Below are positions 7,263-16,123 of a stretch of 42,739 nt of DNA, in pieces. Source of the stretch: Prevotella sp. UBA6994. GTDB lineage: Bacteria > Bacteroidota > Bacteroidia > Bacteroidales > Bacteroidaceae. The first letter of the stretch is position 1, and every line of letters begins with the position of its first letter. The stretch covers positions 49,204 to 91,942 of the forward strand of contig DJXW01000020.1 of assembly GCA_002449845.1 (NCBI GenBank). Direction: 5' to 3'. Position numbers and translations under genes: made by a program. The notes beneath the pieces were generated by a model. It was not told the origin of the DNA. It saw only the letters and a program-made list of their open reading frames with translations, and did not search any database.

Positions 7263-8032
7263 TCCTTTGCCAGAACAGCCTCAAGTTCTTCAGCAGACAG
7301 TCTCAGTCTAAATTCTCCCGTCACCGCCACGCTGATTCTTCCCGTTTCTTCAGACACTACAATAGCTATCGCATCACTATCTTGTGAGATTCCCATTGCA
7401 GCCCTATGCCTAAGTCCTAATTCCTTTGGTATATTCAAATCGTGAGAAACAGGAAGGATACAAGCGGCAGCTAAGATTCGTTTCTTGGAGATAATCATTG
7501 CTCCATCGTGAAGAGGTGAGTTCTTGAAAAAGATATTCTCTATCAATCGTTGGTTGATATTGGCATTGATGCGGTCGCCCGTATCGATAATATCATCAAG
7601 AGGAGTACTACGTTCAATCACAATCAATGCGCCCACCTTGGCTTTCGACATGTTCATGCAAGCCATCACTATCGGCATGATGGTTTCCTTGTCTTCCACT
7701 TTCTCTTTCTTAGAATGCGAAGAAGAGAAATACTTATAGATAGACTTAAATCGCTCGTGTGCGCCGAGGGTATAGAGAAACTTTCGGATTTCTTCTTGGA
7801 AAAGAACGATAAGCGCAATCACACCTACGCTAACCAACTTGTCCATGATAGACCCCAGCAAGCGCATTTCAAGGATTTGACTCACGAACAGCCAAATCAC
7901 CACGAAAACCATGATGCCGATAAACACATTGAGTGAACGGCTCTCTTTCATCAACCGATAGATATAGTAGAGCATCAATGCCACCAAAAAGACATCGATT
8001 ACATCCTTTATTCCAAAATCAAATGGCAACAT
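7247..8032 (-). CDS. cdaA: Diadenylate cyclase CdaA (c-di-AMP synthase)
   Basis: The protein condenses two ATP into cyclic di-AMP, a second messenger for turgor and cell-wall control, at the inner membrane. It has 261 aa: three N-terminal membrane helices (about residues 12-27, 33-50 and 63-79), then a DisA_N catalytic domain. Both signature motifs are present: DGA (176-178, in SPLHDGAMI) and RHR (208-210, in LGLRHRAAMGI). The length is usual for the family. It follows folP by 12 bp on the same strand and is probably co-transcribed; this folP-cdaA pairing is common in Bacteroidales. The last codons and stop are imperfectly duplicated just downstream (7220-7262). No CdaR partner is in the window. 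Confidence 0.95.
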   Translation of the reverse strand: MLPFDFGIKDVIDVFLVALMLYYIYRLMKESRSLNVFIGIMVFVVIWLFVSQILEMRLLGSIMDKLVSVGVIALIVLFQEEIRKFLYTLGAHERFKSIYKYFSSSHSKKEKVEDKETIMPIVMACMNMSKAKVGALIVIERSTPLDDIIDTGDRINANINQRLIENIFFKNSPLHDGAMIISKKRILAAACILPVSHDLNIPKELGLRHRAAMGISQDSDAIAIVVSEETGRISVAVTGEFRLRLSAEELEAVLAKEMEGV

Positions 8033-8044
8033 ATTATTACTTGG

Positions 8045-8863
8045 TTATAATTTTGATACGATTTGTATTGTCTCCACAGCCTCACGAACATCGTGTACAC
8101 GAAGTATTTGTGCCCCTTTTTGCAACGCCACGGTATGTAATACGGTTGTCCCGTTCAATGCGGTAGAGGGATCGCCTCCCAACAACCGATAAACCATGCT
8201 CTTTCTTGAAACGCCTACAAGCAAGGGTAAGTCGAGTACCTGCAACTTATCCAATTCAGACATGATTTGATAATTCTGTTCCAACGTCTTGCCAAAGCCA
8301 AAGCCAGGGTCTATGATAATATCTTTCACCCCCAACCCATGCAACGTTTGCACCTCTTGGGCAAAAGCAAGCAACATTTCCCTGACAGTAGGTCTTACAG
8401 ACATTAATATATAAGGTACGCGTAAGGAAGCAATGGTTTGAAACATATCAAGTTTTTCTTGCAAGGGTGTATTCACGATTCCCGTCAAGCCACCTTCCGA
8501 CACGTCGTTTACCATATCAGCGCCCCATTCCTCTACGCAATGGCGAGCCACAACTGGACGATAAGTATCCACGCTGACGATAGCATCGGGCAATTCCCTC
8601 CTGACGACTTCAAGGGCAAAACGCAGGCGTCTCTGTTCCTCTTCCTCGCTCACTTCCACGGCTCCCGGGCGTGTTGAGAATGCCCCGACATCAATGACAG
8701 AGCCTCCTTCTGCAACGATTTGCAATGCTCGCTCAGCTATCTCACGCTCCGTTTGCTTACGGCTCCCTTCATAAAAGGAGTCGGGCGTTGCATTGAGAAT
8801 ACCCATCACTTGCGGTTGACACAAAGCAACCAATCGTCCTCTCACATTGATAGTCTGATTCAT
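8045..8863 (-). CDS. folP: Dihydropteroate synthase
   Basis: FolP joins 6-hydroxymethyl-dihydropterin pyrophosphate to p-aminobenzoate in folate synthesis, in the cytoplasm; it is the sulfonamide target. The TIM-barrel signatures are all visible: MGILNATPDSF (residues 20-30), the pterin-binding SVDTYRP and DVSEGG strands, IIDPGFGFGKTLEQN, GVSRKSM, and the C-terminal RVHDV. The frame reaches 8884. I chose the ATG at 8863 because it gives the usual length (272 aa) and because a TAAGTTTG box at 8872-8879 lies inside the longer reading. That box would leave a very short leader, so the promoter call is tentative. cdaA follows 12 bp downstream. Confidence 0.94.
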   Translation of the reverse strand: MNQTINVRGRLVALCQPQVMGILNATPDSFYEGSRKQTEREIAERALQIVAEGGSVIDVGAFSTRPGAVEVSEEEEQRRLRFALEVVRRELPDAIVSVDTYRPVVARHCVEEWGADMVNDVSEGGLTGIVNTPLQEKLDMFQTIASLRVPYILMSVRPTVREMLLAFAQEVQTLHGLGVKDIIIDPGFGFGKTLEQNYQIMSELDKLQVLDLPLLVGVSRKSMVYRLLGGDPSTALNGTTVLHTVALQKGAQILRVHDVREAVETIQIVSKL

Positions 8864-8871
8864 TTCACTGG

Positions 8872-8879
8872 CAAACTTA
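8872..8879 (-). promoter_or_regulatory. Possible -7 box TAAGTTTG for folP-cdaA
   Basis: TAAGTTTG lies 8 bp from the chosen folP ATG (8863). If used, the mRNA would be nearly leaderless. No clear -33 is seen. It overlaps the longer folP reading. Confidence 0.35.
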
Positions 8880-8953
8880 CACATTTTTTTTCAATTATTC
8901 ATCTAATCCGTAAAAAAACTAACAACATCTATTGATGCGTTAGCGAAAATTAG

Positions 8954-8961
8954 TATCTTTG
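8954..8961 (+). promoter_or_regulatory. -7 box TATCTTTG for the GH13 gene
   Basis: TATCTTTG, with a TTG (8932-8934) 19 nt upstream as a partial -33, lies 26 bp before the ATG at 8988. Confidence 0.65.
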
Positions 8962-8987
8962 TGCGTGAAAACCAAATGACTTGAGTT

Positions 8988-10886
8988 ATGAGAAAAACAT
9001 TTTTAATTCTATCATTGATAGTATATATGATGTCTATGAATGCCGCTACGAAAGTGAAAGTACAACGAATTGACCCCACCAATTGGTATGTGGGAATGAA
9101 AGACGCATCACTACAGCTCATGGTGTATGGGCAAGGAATCGGTGGAGCCACGGTTTCCACTGATTATCCTGGCGTGAGGATAGACAGTTTGGTTCGGTTG
9201 GAGTCTCCCAATTACTTGTTGGTTTATCTCAATCTCAAAGATGCCAAAGCTGGCAAGATGCCTCTCACCTTCCAGATTGGCAAGAAGAAAGTGAAGGTGG
9301 AATACACCTTGAATAATCGCGAGATGAGTGGAGAGAAGCGCATGGGCTTTACCAATGCAGACGTACTATATATGCTCATGCCCGACAGGTTTGCTCAGTC
9401 GGCAACCCACGTCAAGGAGATGAAAGGACTGAATACCTACAAGGAAGATCGCACACAACCATCATTGCGTCATGGTGGCGATCTGGAAGGTGTGCGCCAG
9501 CATCTTGACTATTTCAATGAACTGGGCGTTACTGCCCTTTGGTTTACACCCGTGCTGGAAAACAACTCACCCGACACCGACAATGGTTTCTCCACCTACC
9601 ACGGTTACGCCACCACCGACTATTATCGCGTGGACCCACGTTTCGGAACCAATGCCCAATACAGGCAACTTATTGACGAGGCACATGCTAAGGGGTTGAA
9701 AGTGGTCATGGACATGATATTCAACCATTGCGGATTTGAGCATCCGTGGGTGAAAGACATGCCTGCGAAAGACTGGTTTAATCTTCCCGAATGGTTGGAA
9801 GATTCAAAAGGAACGAGCAATCCCACGGGAACAAGATTCCAACAAACGTCGTACAAGTTAACTCCCGTTCTTGATCCATACGCTTCAAAGGTTGACATGA
9901 AAGAAACGGTGAAAGGGTGGTTTGTGCCAACCATGCCCGACCTGAACCAGCAAAATCCACACGTGATTAAATACCTTATCCAAAACAGCATCTGGTGGAT
10001 TGAAACCGTAGGAATAGACGGCATTCGTATGGACACTTACCCATACGCCGACCGCAAAGGAATGGCTCAATGGATGAAGGTACTCGACATGGAATATCCT
10101 CATTTCAACACCGTAGGAGAAACCTGGGTGACTGAACCTGCCTATACCGCCGCATGGCAGAAAGACTCTAAGCTGACTCCCATGAACTCGTACTTGAAAA
10201 CTGTGATGGACTTCTCTTTCTTCGACAAACTGAGTCAGGCTAAAAATGAAGAAACGGATGATTGGTGGAAGGGATTGAACCGCATTTACAACTCATTGGT
10301 TTACGATTACCTCTATGTAAATCCCGCCAGCGTAATGGCTTTTATCGAAAACCATGATACTGACAGATTCCTTGGGAACGGAAAAGACACGCTTGCCTTA
10401 AAACAAGCATTGGCACTATTGCTCACCATCAACCGCATCCCACAACTCTACTACGGTACGGAGATATTGATGAATGGCACCAAGGAGATAACCGACGGAT
10501 ATGTACGCAAAGACTTCCCTGGTGGTTTTCCTGGCGACCAGCGTAACTGTTTCACCAAGGATGGGCGAACGAAAGATGAGAATGCCATGTTTACTTGGCT
10601 GAGCAAACTATTGCATTGGCGACAGGGCAACAACGTGATTATCAAGGGCAAGCAAACACAATTCATTCCGTGGAAAGGAGTTTACGTGATTGCACGACAA
10701 TACAACGGCAAGACGTCGCTTACCATTCTGAACGGAAAGAATGCCCCTGCCACGATGGAAATAGCTCGTTATCAAGAGGTATTGAACGGAGCTAAAACTG
10801 CCCGAAACATCATCACGGGTAAAAACGTAAACATCGGTAAAGATGTCAAACTACGCGCTCGCCAAACATTGATACTTGAATTATAA
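8988..10886 (+). CDS. SusA-like GH13 alpha-glucanase (neopullulanase/cyclomaltodextrinase type)
   Basis: This is a secreted, probably periplasmic starch-oligosaccharide hydrolase of 632 aa. It has a signal peptide (MRKTFLILSLIVYMMSMNA|A), an N-terminal cyclomaltodextrinase-type beta domain (about 22-110), the GH13 barrel and a small C-terminal beta domain. The catalytic triad is in place: nucleophile Asp349 in DGIRMDT, acid/base Glu378 in VGETWV, and transition-state Asp457 in IENHDTD. Conserved MDMIFNHCG is also seen. Its length and domain order match SusA of the starch-utilisation system. Here it stands alone with its own promoter, with no susCD or regulator next to it. The exact linkage specificity (alpha-1,4, or cyclodextrin/pullulan) cannot be read from the sequence. 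Confidence 0.9.
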   Translation: MRKTFLILSLIVYMMSMNAATKVKVQRIDPTNWYVGMKDASLQLMVYGQGIGGATVSTDYPGVRIDSLVRLESPNYLLVYLNLKDAKAGKMPLTFQIGKKKVKVEYTLNNREMSGEKRMGFTNADVLYMLMPDRFAQSATHVKEMKGLNTYKEDRTQPSLRHGGDLEGVRQHLDYFNELGVTALWFTPVLENNSPDTDNGFSTYHGYATTDYYRVDPRFGTNAQYRQLIDEAHAKGLKVVMDMIFNHCGFEHPWVKDMPAKDWFNLPEWLEDSKGTSNPTGTRFQQTSYKLTPVLDPYASKVDMKETVKGWFVPTMPDLNQQNPHVIKYLIQNSIWWIETVGIDGIRMDTYPYADRKGMAQWMKVLDMEYPHFNTVGETWVTEPAYTAAWQKDSKLTPMNSYLKTVMDFSFFDKLSQAKNEETDDWWKGLNRIYNSLVYDYLYVNPASVMAFIENHDTDRFLGNGKDTLALKQALALLLTINRIPQLYYGTEILMNGTKEITDGYVRKDFPGGFPGDQRNCFTKDGRTKDENAMFTWLSKLLHWRQGNNVIIKGKQTQFIPWKGVYVIARQYNGKTSLTILNGKNAPATMEIARYQEVLNGAKTARNIITGKNVNIGKDVKLRARQTLILEL

Positions 10887-10945
10887 GGAATAAAGGATGT
10901 TTTGAACCAAATAAGAACATGCCGTAGCGAAGAAAGAATCCACTT

Positions 10946-10975
10946 TTAGGGATTTCCCTAACTTGATTTAGGGAA
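10946..10975. repeat. Three-arm AGGGA/TCCCT element with competing stems
   Basis: TTAGGGA (10946-10952), TCCCTAA (10955-10961) and TTAGGGAA (10968-10975) are arranged so that the middle arm can pair with either neighbour. The element lies 30 bp upstream of the lipoprotein promoter box and 60 bp past the GH13 stop. It could be an operator or a weak terminator. Confidence 0.5.
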
Positions 10976-11004
10976 TTTGCCATTTTTATTTTGTGAAATT
11001 ACAT

Positions 11005-11012
11005 TATCTTTG
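11005..11012 (+). promoter_or_regulatory. -7 box TATCTTTG for the glycine-zipper lipoprotein
   Basis: TATCTTTG lies 24 bp upstream of the ATG at 11037. It excludes the longer in-frame start at 10977, which would precede transcription start. Confidence 0.6.
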
Positions 11013-11036
11013 CAACGTGTATTAAAAACTCTCGAC

Positions 11037-11858
11037 ATGAAAAAGGTTTTAATTATGGCTGTTAGTGCAGCTTTCCTCATGAGTAGCTGCGGAACCTACA
11101 CAGGTTCAGGTGCCTATGCAGGTGCCACATTAGGTTCTATTTTCGGTTCTGCTATCGGCGGAATCAGCAACGGTCCGCTTGGTTCACACGTCGGAACGAT
11201 GGTAGGAATGGCTGGTGGAGCTATTGTCGGTGGAGCCATAGGTTCTGCCAAAGACAAGCAAGACAGGGAAGAAGTACGCGATCACTACCGTAAAGTCATG
11301 CAACGCAAAGCACAAGAATCAAAGAATGACCAAATAAGCTTTGAGCAACAAGGTGCTATAGACAGTGGCTTTGACTCTTCCAACAGTGGTGACGACCGTC
11401 TATACGACTTCCAGGGAAGCGACTACACTGGCGACTATACGGCACAAAAGCCCAATACCGTTATGCCTATGTCTTCAAGCGTTGAAAGCTTGGCGCAAGG
11501 AATGGAATATGTGCCAACCCTGGAGATTCGGAACGCCCGCATCGTAGATGACAATCAGGATGGTGTAATCAATCGTGGGGAAGTGAGTAAGGTGATTTTC
11601 GAGATTTACAATCATGGGAAAGCTCCTCTTTTTGACATTCAACCCACTGTTTTGGAAACCACGGGCAACAAGCACATCTTTATCTCGCCCAACATGCATG
11701 TGGAGCGTATAGACCCTGGAAAGGGTATTCGTTATACGGCAATGGTCAAGGCTGACAATCGTCTGAAGGATGGGCAAGTTTGCATTTGTGTATCTGTGGT
11801 ACAAGGAACCAAAGCTATCTCTAAGGTCAGCGAGTTTCATGTTCCTACCAGGAAATAA
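11037..11858 (+). CDS. Glycine-zipper lipoprotein with C-terminal beta-sandwich-like domain
   Basis: This 273-aa predicted lipoprotein has signal MKKVLIMAVSAAFLMSSC with the acylated Cys18. It starts with a glycine-zipper region (about 25-75, with repeated G-x3-G such as GATLGSIFGSAIGG and GMAGGAIVGGAIG) typical of membrane-associating or oligomerising segments. A charged linker follows, and a C-terminal domain (about 165-270; LEIRNARIVDDNQDGVINRG) resembles CARDB-type beta-sandwich modules. The DxNxDGxINxGE pattern also looks like a calcium-binding dockerin/EF-like loop. I chose the ATG at 11037 for the signal peptide and promoter position. The gene appears monocistronic. Function is unknown; an envelope structural role is the most one can infer. 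Confidence 0.75.
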   Translation: MKKVLIMAVSAAFLMSSCGTYTGSGAYAGATLGSIFGSAIGGISNGPLGSHVGTMVGMAGGAIVGGAIGSAKDKQDREEVRDHYRKVMQRKAQESKNDQISFEQQGAIDSGFDSSNSGDDRLYDFQGSDYTGDYTAQKPNTVMPMSSSVESLAQGMEYVPTLEIRNARIVDDNQDGVINRGEVSKVIFEIYNHGKAPLFDIQPTVLETTGNKHIFISPNMHVERIDPGKGIRYTAMVKADNRLKDGQVCICVSVVQGTKAISKVSEFHVPTRK

Positions 11859-11907
11859 GCAGCTATTTGTCAAGCTATGAGTGAACACTCATAAAGACTA
11901 TGTTTAG

Positions 11908-11956
11908 CTATCGTAAACGTATGGTTTCGATTGGTCAAACCATAGGTTTACGATAG
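11908..11956. terminator. Long stem-loop between convergent genes
   Basis: CTATCGTAAAC (11908-11918) pairs with GTTTACGATAG (11946-11956). After one G-G mismatch, TATGGTTT (11920-11927) pairs with AAACCATA (11937-11944). This gives 19 of 20 paired positions with a 9-nt loop. It separates the lipoprotein gene from the convergent RlpA-like gene. It is longer than a normal terminator. Confidence 0.6.
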
Positions 11957-11988
11957 TTGTTCTTATCAGATAACATTCTCAGAAGGAA

Positions 11989-12582
11989 TCAGAACAGGTG
12001 GAAATCAAGATGTTTGATTTTCTCCAAAGCCTCCTTCAACTTACTTTCCGTCTTTTTCTTCACGGTATGACCATGTGCCTTCTCCGGCACGAGAGCCTTA
12101 CTGGGAGCCACCTGACTTTCTTCCATGTCGCTCTTCCACTCTTCAAACAATGGAGCACTGGTAACGGCAATCTCCAAGTCGGGCATTTGCGGTTCTTCCT
12201 CATCCTTATAAGGAATGCGACTTTTCTCGCCAATCTTTCTTACCTCAACCATAGCCACGCCTTGTGAAAGAATACCCAACTCCTTGGCAGCTCCCCACGA
12301 CAAGTCGATAATCCTACCTTTGACAAACGGTCCTCTATCGTTTACCCTGACATCGACCTCTTTCCCCGTATTGAGGTTTGTCACCCGCAACAACGTACCA
12401 AACGGGAATGTACGGTGCGCACAAGTCATGCTGTCATGATGAAGTCGCTCGCCATTGGCAGTTCTTGCCCCTGTTGCCCTTTTAGCATAAAAAGTGGCTT
12501 TACCGCTCTGCGTTTGCGCACTCAGAGCAGTAAAGCCAACATACATGATAAATAAAAATACTATTACTCTTCGATAATTCAC
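11989..12582 (-). CDS. RlpA-like septal ring/lytic-transglycosylase-family protein
   Basis: This 197-aa exported protein has a signal peptide (VIVFLFIMYVGFTALSA|Q) and a double-psi beta-barrel domain typical of RlpA (about 25-115). Visible motifs are GKATFYAKRATGARTANGERL, the HRTFPFGTLLRVTN strand and VNDRGPF, which holds the catalytic-type Asp. The tail (about 120-197) is basic and low in complexity, with no SPOR domain. RlpA proteins cleave or bind glycan strands stripped of peptides, at septa. The start is a GTG at 12582, 17 bp after the gdhA stop on the same strand, so read-through from gdhA is likely. No separate promoter box is seen. The family is clear; enzymatic activity is not proven. 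Confidence 0.85.
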   Translation of the reverse strand: MNYRRVIVFLFIMYVGFTALSAQTQSGKATFYAKRATGARTANGERLHHDSMTCAHRTFPFGTLLRVTNLNTGKEVDVRVNDRGPFVKGRIIDLSWGAAKELGILSQGVAMVEVRKIGEKSRIPYKDEEEPQMPDLEIAVTSAPLFEEWKSDMEESQVAPSKALVPEKAHGHTVKKKTESKLKEALEKIKHLDFHLF

Positions 12583-12599
12583 TATTTTGAGTTATTGGT

Positions 12600-13937
12600 T
12601 TATACGATTCCTTGTGCCATCATGGCATTGGCAACCTTCATGAATCCTGCGATATTAGCACCTTTCACGTAATCTATATATCCATCAGGTTCAGTACCGT
12701 ATTTCACGCATTGCTCATGGATAGAGTGCATGATATAGTGTAACTTCTCGTCCACTTCCTGGTTGCTCCATGTGAGTCGCATGGAGTTTTGCGTCATTTC
12801 CAAGCCAGACGTAGCCACACCACCGGCATTTACTGCCTTGCCAGGAGCGAAGAGAGCCTTGGCAGCCACAAATTTCTCGGCAGCCTCAGCCGTACATCCC
12901 ATGTTGCTCACTTCGGCAATACAGATAGGTTTATTAGCCAAAATCATATCAGCATCAACACCATTCAACTCGTTCTGAGTTGCGCAAGGAAGATAGATAT
13001 CTGCCTTCTGTCCCCAAGGTTTCTTTCCCTCGAAGAACTGAGCACCCTCAAACTCCTCCTCGTATGGTTGACACACGTCGTTGCCACTGGCACGTAATTC
13101 CAACATATAGGCAATCTTCTCCTCATCCAAGCCAGCCGGATCGTAGATGTAACCATCAGGACCGCTGATAGTAATTACCTTTGCGCCCAACTCGGTAGCC
13201 TTCTTGGCAGCTCCCCAAGCCACGTTTCCAAATCCACTCAAGGCAATGGTCTTGCCTTTGATGTCTTCGTTACGGGTGGACAGCATGTGGTTGACAAAGT
13301 AAATGGCTCCATATCCCGTAGCTTCCGGACGAATGCGAGAACCACCGTATTCAAGTCCCTTACCCGTGAGAACGCCTTGGAACTGATGGGTGAGTTTCTT
13401 ATACATTCCGAAGAGATAACCGATTTCCCTTCCACCAACGCCAATATCACCAGCAGGCACGTCCTCGTCTGGTCCGATGTGACGATACAACTCCGTCATA
13501 AACGCTTGGCAGAAACGCATCACCTCCGCATCACTCCTTCCACGGATAGAGAAGTCAGAACCACCTTTTCCACCGCCCATAGGCAATGTGGTAAGAGCGT
13601 TCTTGAACGTCTGCTCAAATCCCAGGAACTTCAAGATAGAAAGGTTTACTGAAGAGTGGAATCGAATACCACCTTTATATGGACCTATGGCGCTGTTGAA
13701 TTGCACACGGTATCCAAGATTCACATGCACCTCTCCCTTATCATCTGTCCAAGGCACACGGAAAGTGATGATTCGCTCCGGCTCCACGATACGTTCAATG
13801 AGCTTTGCCTTTTCAAATTCAGGGTGTTGGTTGTACACATCTTTGATAGAAATCAAAACTTCTCTGACTGCCTGAAGGTACTCTTGTTCACCTGGGTGCT
13901 TACGCTGCAGGTCTTGCATAATTTTCTCGACTTCCAT
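12600..13937 (-). CDS. gdhA: NADP-type glutamate dehydrogenase
   Basis: GdhA interconverts glutamate with 2-oxoglutarate and ammonia in the cytoplasm. At 445 aa it matches the hexameric class I enzymes. The substrate-lysine motif GGGKGGSDF, PAGDIGVGGREIGYLFG, and the dinucleotide-binding segment ALSGFGNVAWGAA are present. I chose the ATG at 13937 (MEVEKIMQDLQ) over the longer frame reaching 13979, since it gives the usual length. A complete promoter lies upstream (-33 CAAA complement 14018-14021, -7 13990-13997). The RlpA-like gene follows after 17 bp. The product could take up the glutamate formed by the hut genes of this window or, in the other direction, assimilate ammonia. Cofactor preference is assigned by family resemblance. 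Confidence 0.95.
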   Translation of the reverse strand: MEVEKIMQDLQRKHPGEQEYLQAVREVLISIKDVYNQHPEFEKAKLIERIVEPERIITFRVPWTDDKGEVHVNLGYRVQFNSAIGPYKGGIRFHSSVNLSILKFLGFEQTFKNALTTLPMGGGKGGSDFSIRGRSDAEVMRFCQAFMTELYRHIGPDEDVPAGDIGVGGREIGYLFGMYKKLTHQFQGVLTGKGLEYGGSRIRPEATGYGAIYFVNHMLSTRNEDIKGKTIALSGFGNVAWGAAKKATELGAKVITISGPDGYIYDPAGLDEEKIAYMLELRASGNDVCQPYEEEFEGAQFFEGKKPWGQKADIYLPCATQNELNGVDADMILANKPICIAEVSNMGCTAEAAEKFVAAKALFAPGKAVNAGGVATSGLEMTQNSMRLTWSNQEVDEKLHYIMHSIHEQCVKYGTEPDGYIDYVKGANIAGFMKVANAMMAQGIV

Positions 13938-13989
13938 AATAGTAATTGTTAAATAGGTTTTTGAGTTACAAATAGTCAATATTGCACCG

Positions 13990-14021
13990 CAAATATAACC
14001 TTTTAACCCGTAATTACCAAA
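13990..14021 (-). promoter_or_regulatory. Promoter of gdhA (TTTG -33, TATATTTG -7)
   Basis: On the minus strand TTTG (14018-14021) and TATATTTG (13990-13997), spaced 20 nt, match both Bacteroidota boxes. The leader to the ATG at 13937 is about 50 nt. Confidence 0.7.
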
Positions 14022-14201
14022 TAAAAATCGAATAATTTTCCTTTTTCTCCAAACATTTTGTCAATAGTGTGACCACACTCACACCCCTTGAAGTTGCCTT
14101 TGATGTTACAAAGTAAAACAAAAAAATAGACTTTTGCAACAGATAGGCTCTTAAAATGTTCAAAATTTCATAAATACTTCATGTTTTATGTATTTTTTGA
14201 T

Positions 14202-14209
14202 TAATTTTG
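14202..14209 (+). promoter_or_regulatory. -7 box TAATTTTG for the 14246 lipoprotein operon
   Basis: TAATTTTG lies 36 bp upstream of the ATG at 14246. It forms the other half of a divergent promoter region with gdhA. Confidence 0.55.
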
Positions 14210-14234
14210 CAATCGTTTTTTACATCTTTTTTAT

Positions 14235-14240
14235 AAGGAG
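14235..14240 (+). promoter_or_regulatory. Unusually good Shine-Dalgarno AAGGAG
   Basis: AAGGAG sits 5 nt before the ATG at 14246. Strong Shine-Dalgarno sites are rare in this phylum. This one favours 14246 over the alternative ATG at 14267. Confidence 0.5.
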
Positions 14241-14245
14241 TACAC

Positions 14246-16108
14246 ATGATTACATTTAGAAACAAAATGGTTAAACTCATCTATAACAGATATTTTTTGC
14301 GATTTGCATGGTTACTTGCATGTATGGTTTGCCTCACCAGTTGTATCGACAAACATTACGACATGGACAAGATAGATGCCACGGTAGGCGTTGGAGGTGA
14401 CAACTTCACGCTTTATGGAAACAACTCCACCAACGGCATTCCATTGGAAGACATCTTCGAAATTGAAGGAAGCGTATTTGTACACGTGAAAGATGACGGA
14501 ACATACGAGCTCACTGGAACGAATACCACTCCATTCAACATGTCCACTTCCATTGACCCTATCACTATCTCATCGTCTATCACACGTGAAAAAGAAATAG
14601 TCATCAACCTGAAGGATTTTTCTGAGAAAGAAAGCAGCAAAGTACGTGCCCGTAAGGTGAAAAAGGAAGTTACCATTGAGCGTACTGTGGCAAATCTGGA
14701 ATATGAAACGACCAACATTCCCGAAGAGATAAGCGAACTGAGATACGTCAACACCGAAGCTACCATGCACATGAGAATGACCTTCAACGAGAATGTGGTG
14801 CAGGTGCTCAAGAAACTGGCTGAGGTGAAATTTACCATGCCTACCTTTATCGATGTGGAAAGCATCGTGTTTGAAGGACAACCTTGCACGATGGATGAAA
14901 CCAACACCTTCACCTTGCGTGACGTAGTGCCTCCATCAAAAGGATATGCGGAATTAGACATCACGCTGAAGGGTATGGACCTGACCAAGAAAGACAAGAA
15001 CAATTACATCATCTTTGAAAAGGGAAAACGCTTGTATGCCAAAGGCGAAGTGGTGATTTCGGGTACGGTAAAACTGGAAGATGTGAACGTTTTCTATCTC
15101 AAGGAGCCTTACATCTTCTCGGCTATGTGCAGCGCCAACATCAGCGACACCAAGATTACGGGATGTATTGGTAAGTTTGACATCAACTACGACAGAGACA
15201 TCTTAGGAAAATTGGTTGTCAACCGCTATCCCGTCTTCTTAGACGACCCAGACGTAAGACTCAAGTTATACGACCCACACATCAACCTGAATTACACCAA
15301 CGACTTACCCGTTGACGGACTGGTAACAGGAAGACTCGTGGCTTCTGACAGATTCAGATATGAGTTTGCCGTGATGGACGTACCGCCATTCGTCATGAAA
15401 GGAAAGGGAAGCGGCGTGATCAGCTTACGAAGAATACCTGCCGAATCTCATGGAGACACCACCGTGGTGGTCATTCCCAATATAACGGATGTCATCAATA
15501 TCCTTCCCTGTAAGGTGGAACTGGTGGACGTGAAGATTACGAATGCCAGCACGGGATGGACAGAACTGAAGTTTGGACATCAGTATTCTTCTCACACCTA
15601 TTATACATTGACCAATTCGCTCGCTCTTGCTGAAGGTGCGCAAATCGTACACAATGACACCCTGAAGCAGATGCACGATTGGGTGAAAGACTTGCGATTC
15701 AAGGAAATCAACGAAAACGGGGTAAGCAAGATTGATGGTTACGTGCAGATGGATGCTGACGTGGAGAATAAGATTCCTGCATACATCAAGGTAACGGCTC
15801 ACGGCATTGACAACAAAGGCGATAGCATCAGCACGGATCGTCTGAACTTTACGATGGACAAGGTGGTTCCTGCATCTAAAGATGGTGTCACTCCCTCTGA
15901 ATGCCACATTACCATTATCGGAAAGGCAACAGACAACGAAGTGTTTAAGACACTCGACCAAATCAAATTCCACATGATTGGCTCTGCCAACGACGAAAAC
16001 GGGCAGAATCCCGTTACGGGAATACCCATCAATGCCCTCAAGCAAACCGTCAGGCTCAAAAACATTGTTATCAAGAAACATGGAAAACTCATTGGAGACT
16101 TTAACTAA
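14246..16108 (+). CDS. Large uncharacterised lipoprotein (partner of DUF5723 barrel)
   Basis: I do not recognise a characterised family. The protein is 620 aa with a lipoprotein signal ending in CLTSC (Cys33; Cys26 if the ATG at 14267 were used). The rest is rich in predicted beta-strand, with repeated short modules alternating acidic and hydrophobic residues. Several segments look alike in style (EVTIERTVANLEYET; KGEVVISGTVKLEDVNVF), suggesting stacked beta-sandwich domains. There is no membrane helix or enzymatic motif. It precedes a DUF5723 outer-membrane barrel by 15 bp in what is almost certainly one operon, so the two probably act together at the outer membrane. The lipid anchor lacks a clear acidic surface-export signal right after the Cys (CIDKHYD), though Asp35 is close. 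Confidence 0.7.
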   Translation: MITFRNKMVKLIYNRYFLRFAWLLACMVCLTSCIDKHYDMDKIDATVGVGGDNFTLYGNNSTNGIPLEDIFEIEGSVFVHVKDDGTYELTGTNTTPFNMSTSIDPITISSSITREKEIVINLKDFSEKESSKVRARKVKKEVTIERTVANLEYETTNIPEEISELRYVNTEATMHMRMTFNENVVQVLKKLAEVKFTMPTFIDVESIVFEGQPCTMDETNTFTLRDVVPPSKGYAELDITLKGMDLTKKDKNNYIIFEKGKRLYAKGEVVISGTVKLEDVNVFYLKEPYIFSAMCSANISDTKITGCIGKFDINYDRDILGKLVVNRYPVFLDDPDVRLKLYDPHINLNYTNDLPVDGLVTGRLVASDRFRYEFAVMDVPPFVMKGKGSGVISLRRIPAESHGDTTVVVIPNITDVINILPCKVELVDVKITNASTGWTELKFGHQYSSHTYYTLTNSLALAEGAQIVHNDTLKQMHDWVKDLRFKEINENGVSKIDGYVQMDADVENKIPAYIKVTAHGIDNKGDSISTDRLNFTMDKVVPASKDGVTPSECHITIIGKATDNEVFKTLDQIKFHMIGSANDENGQNPVTGIPINALKQTVRLKNIVIKKHGKLIGDFN

Positions 16109-16123
16109 ACAGCTTGAAACGAC

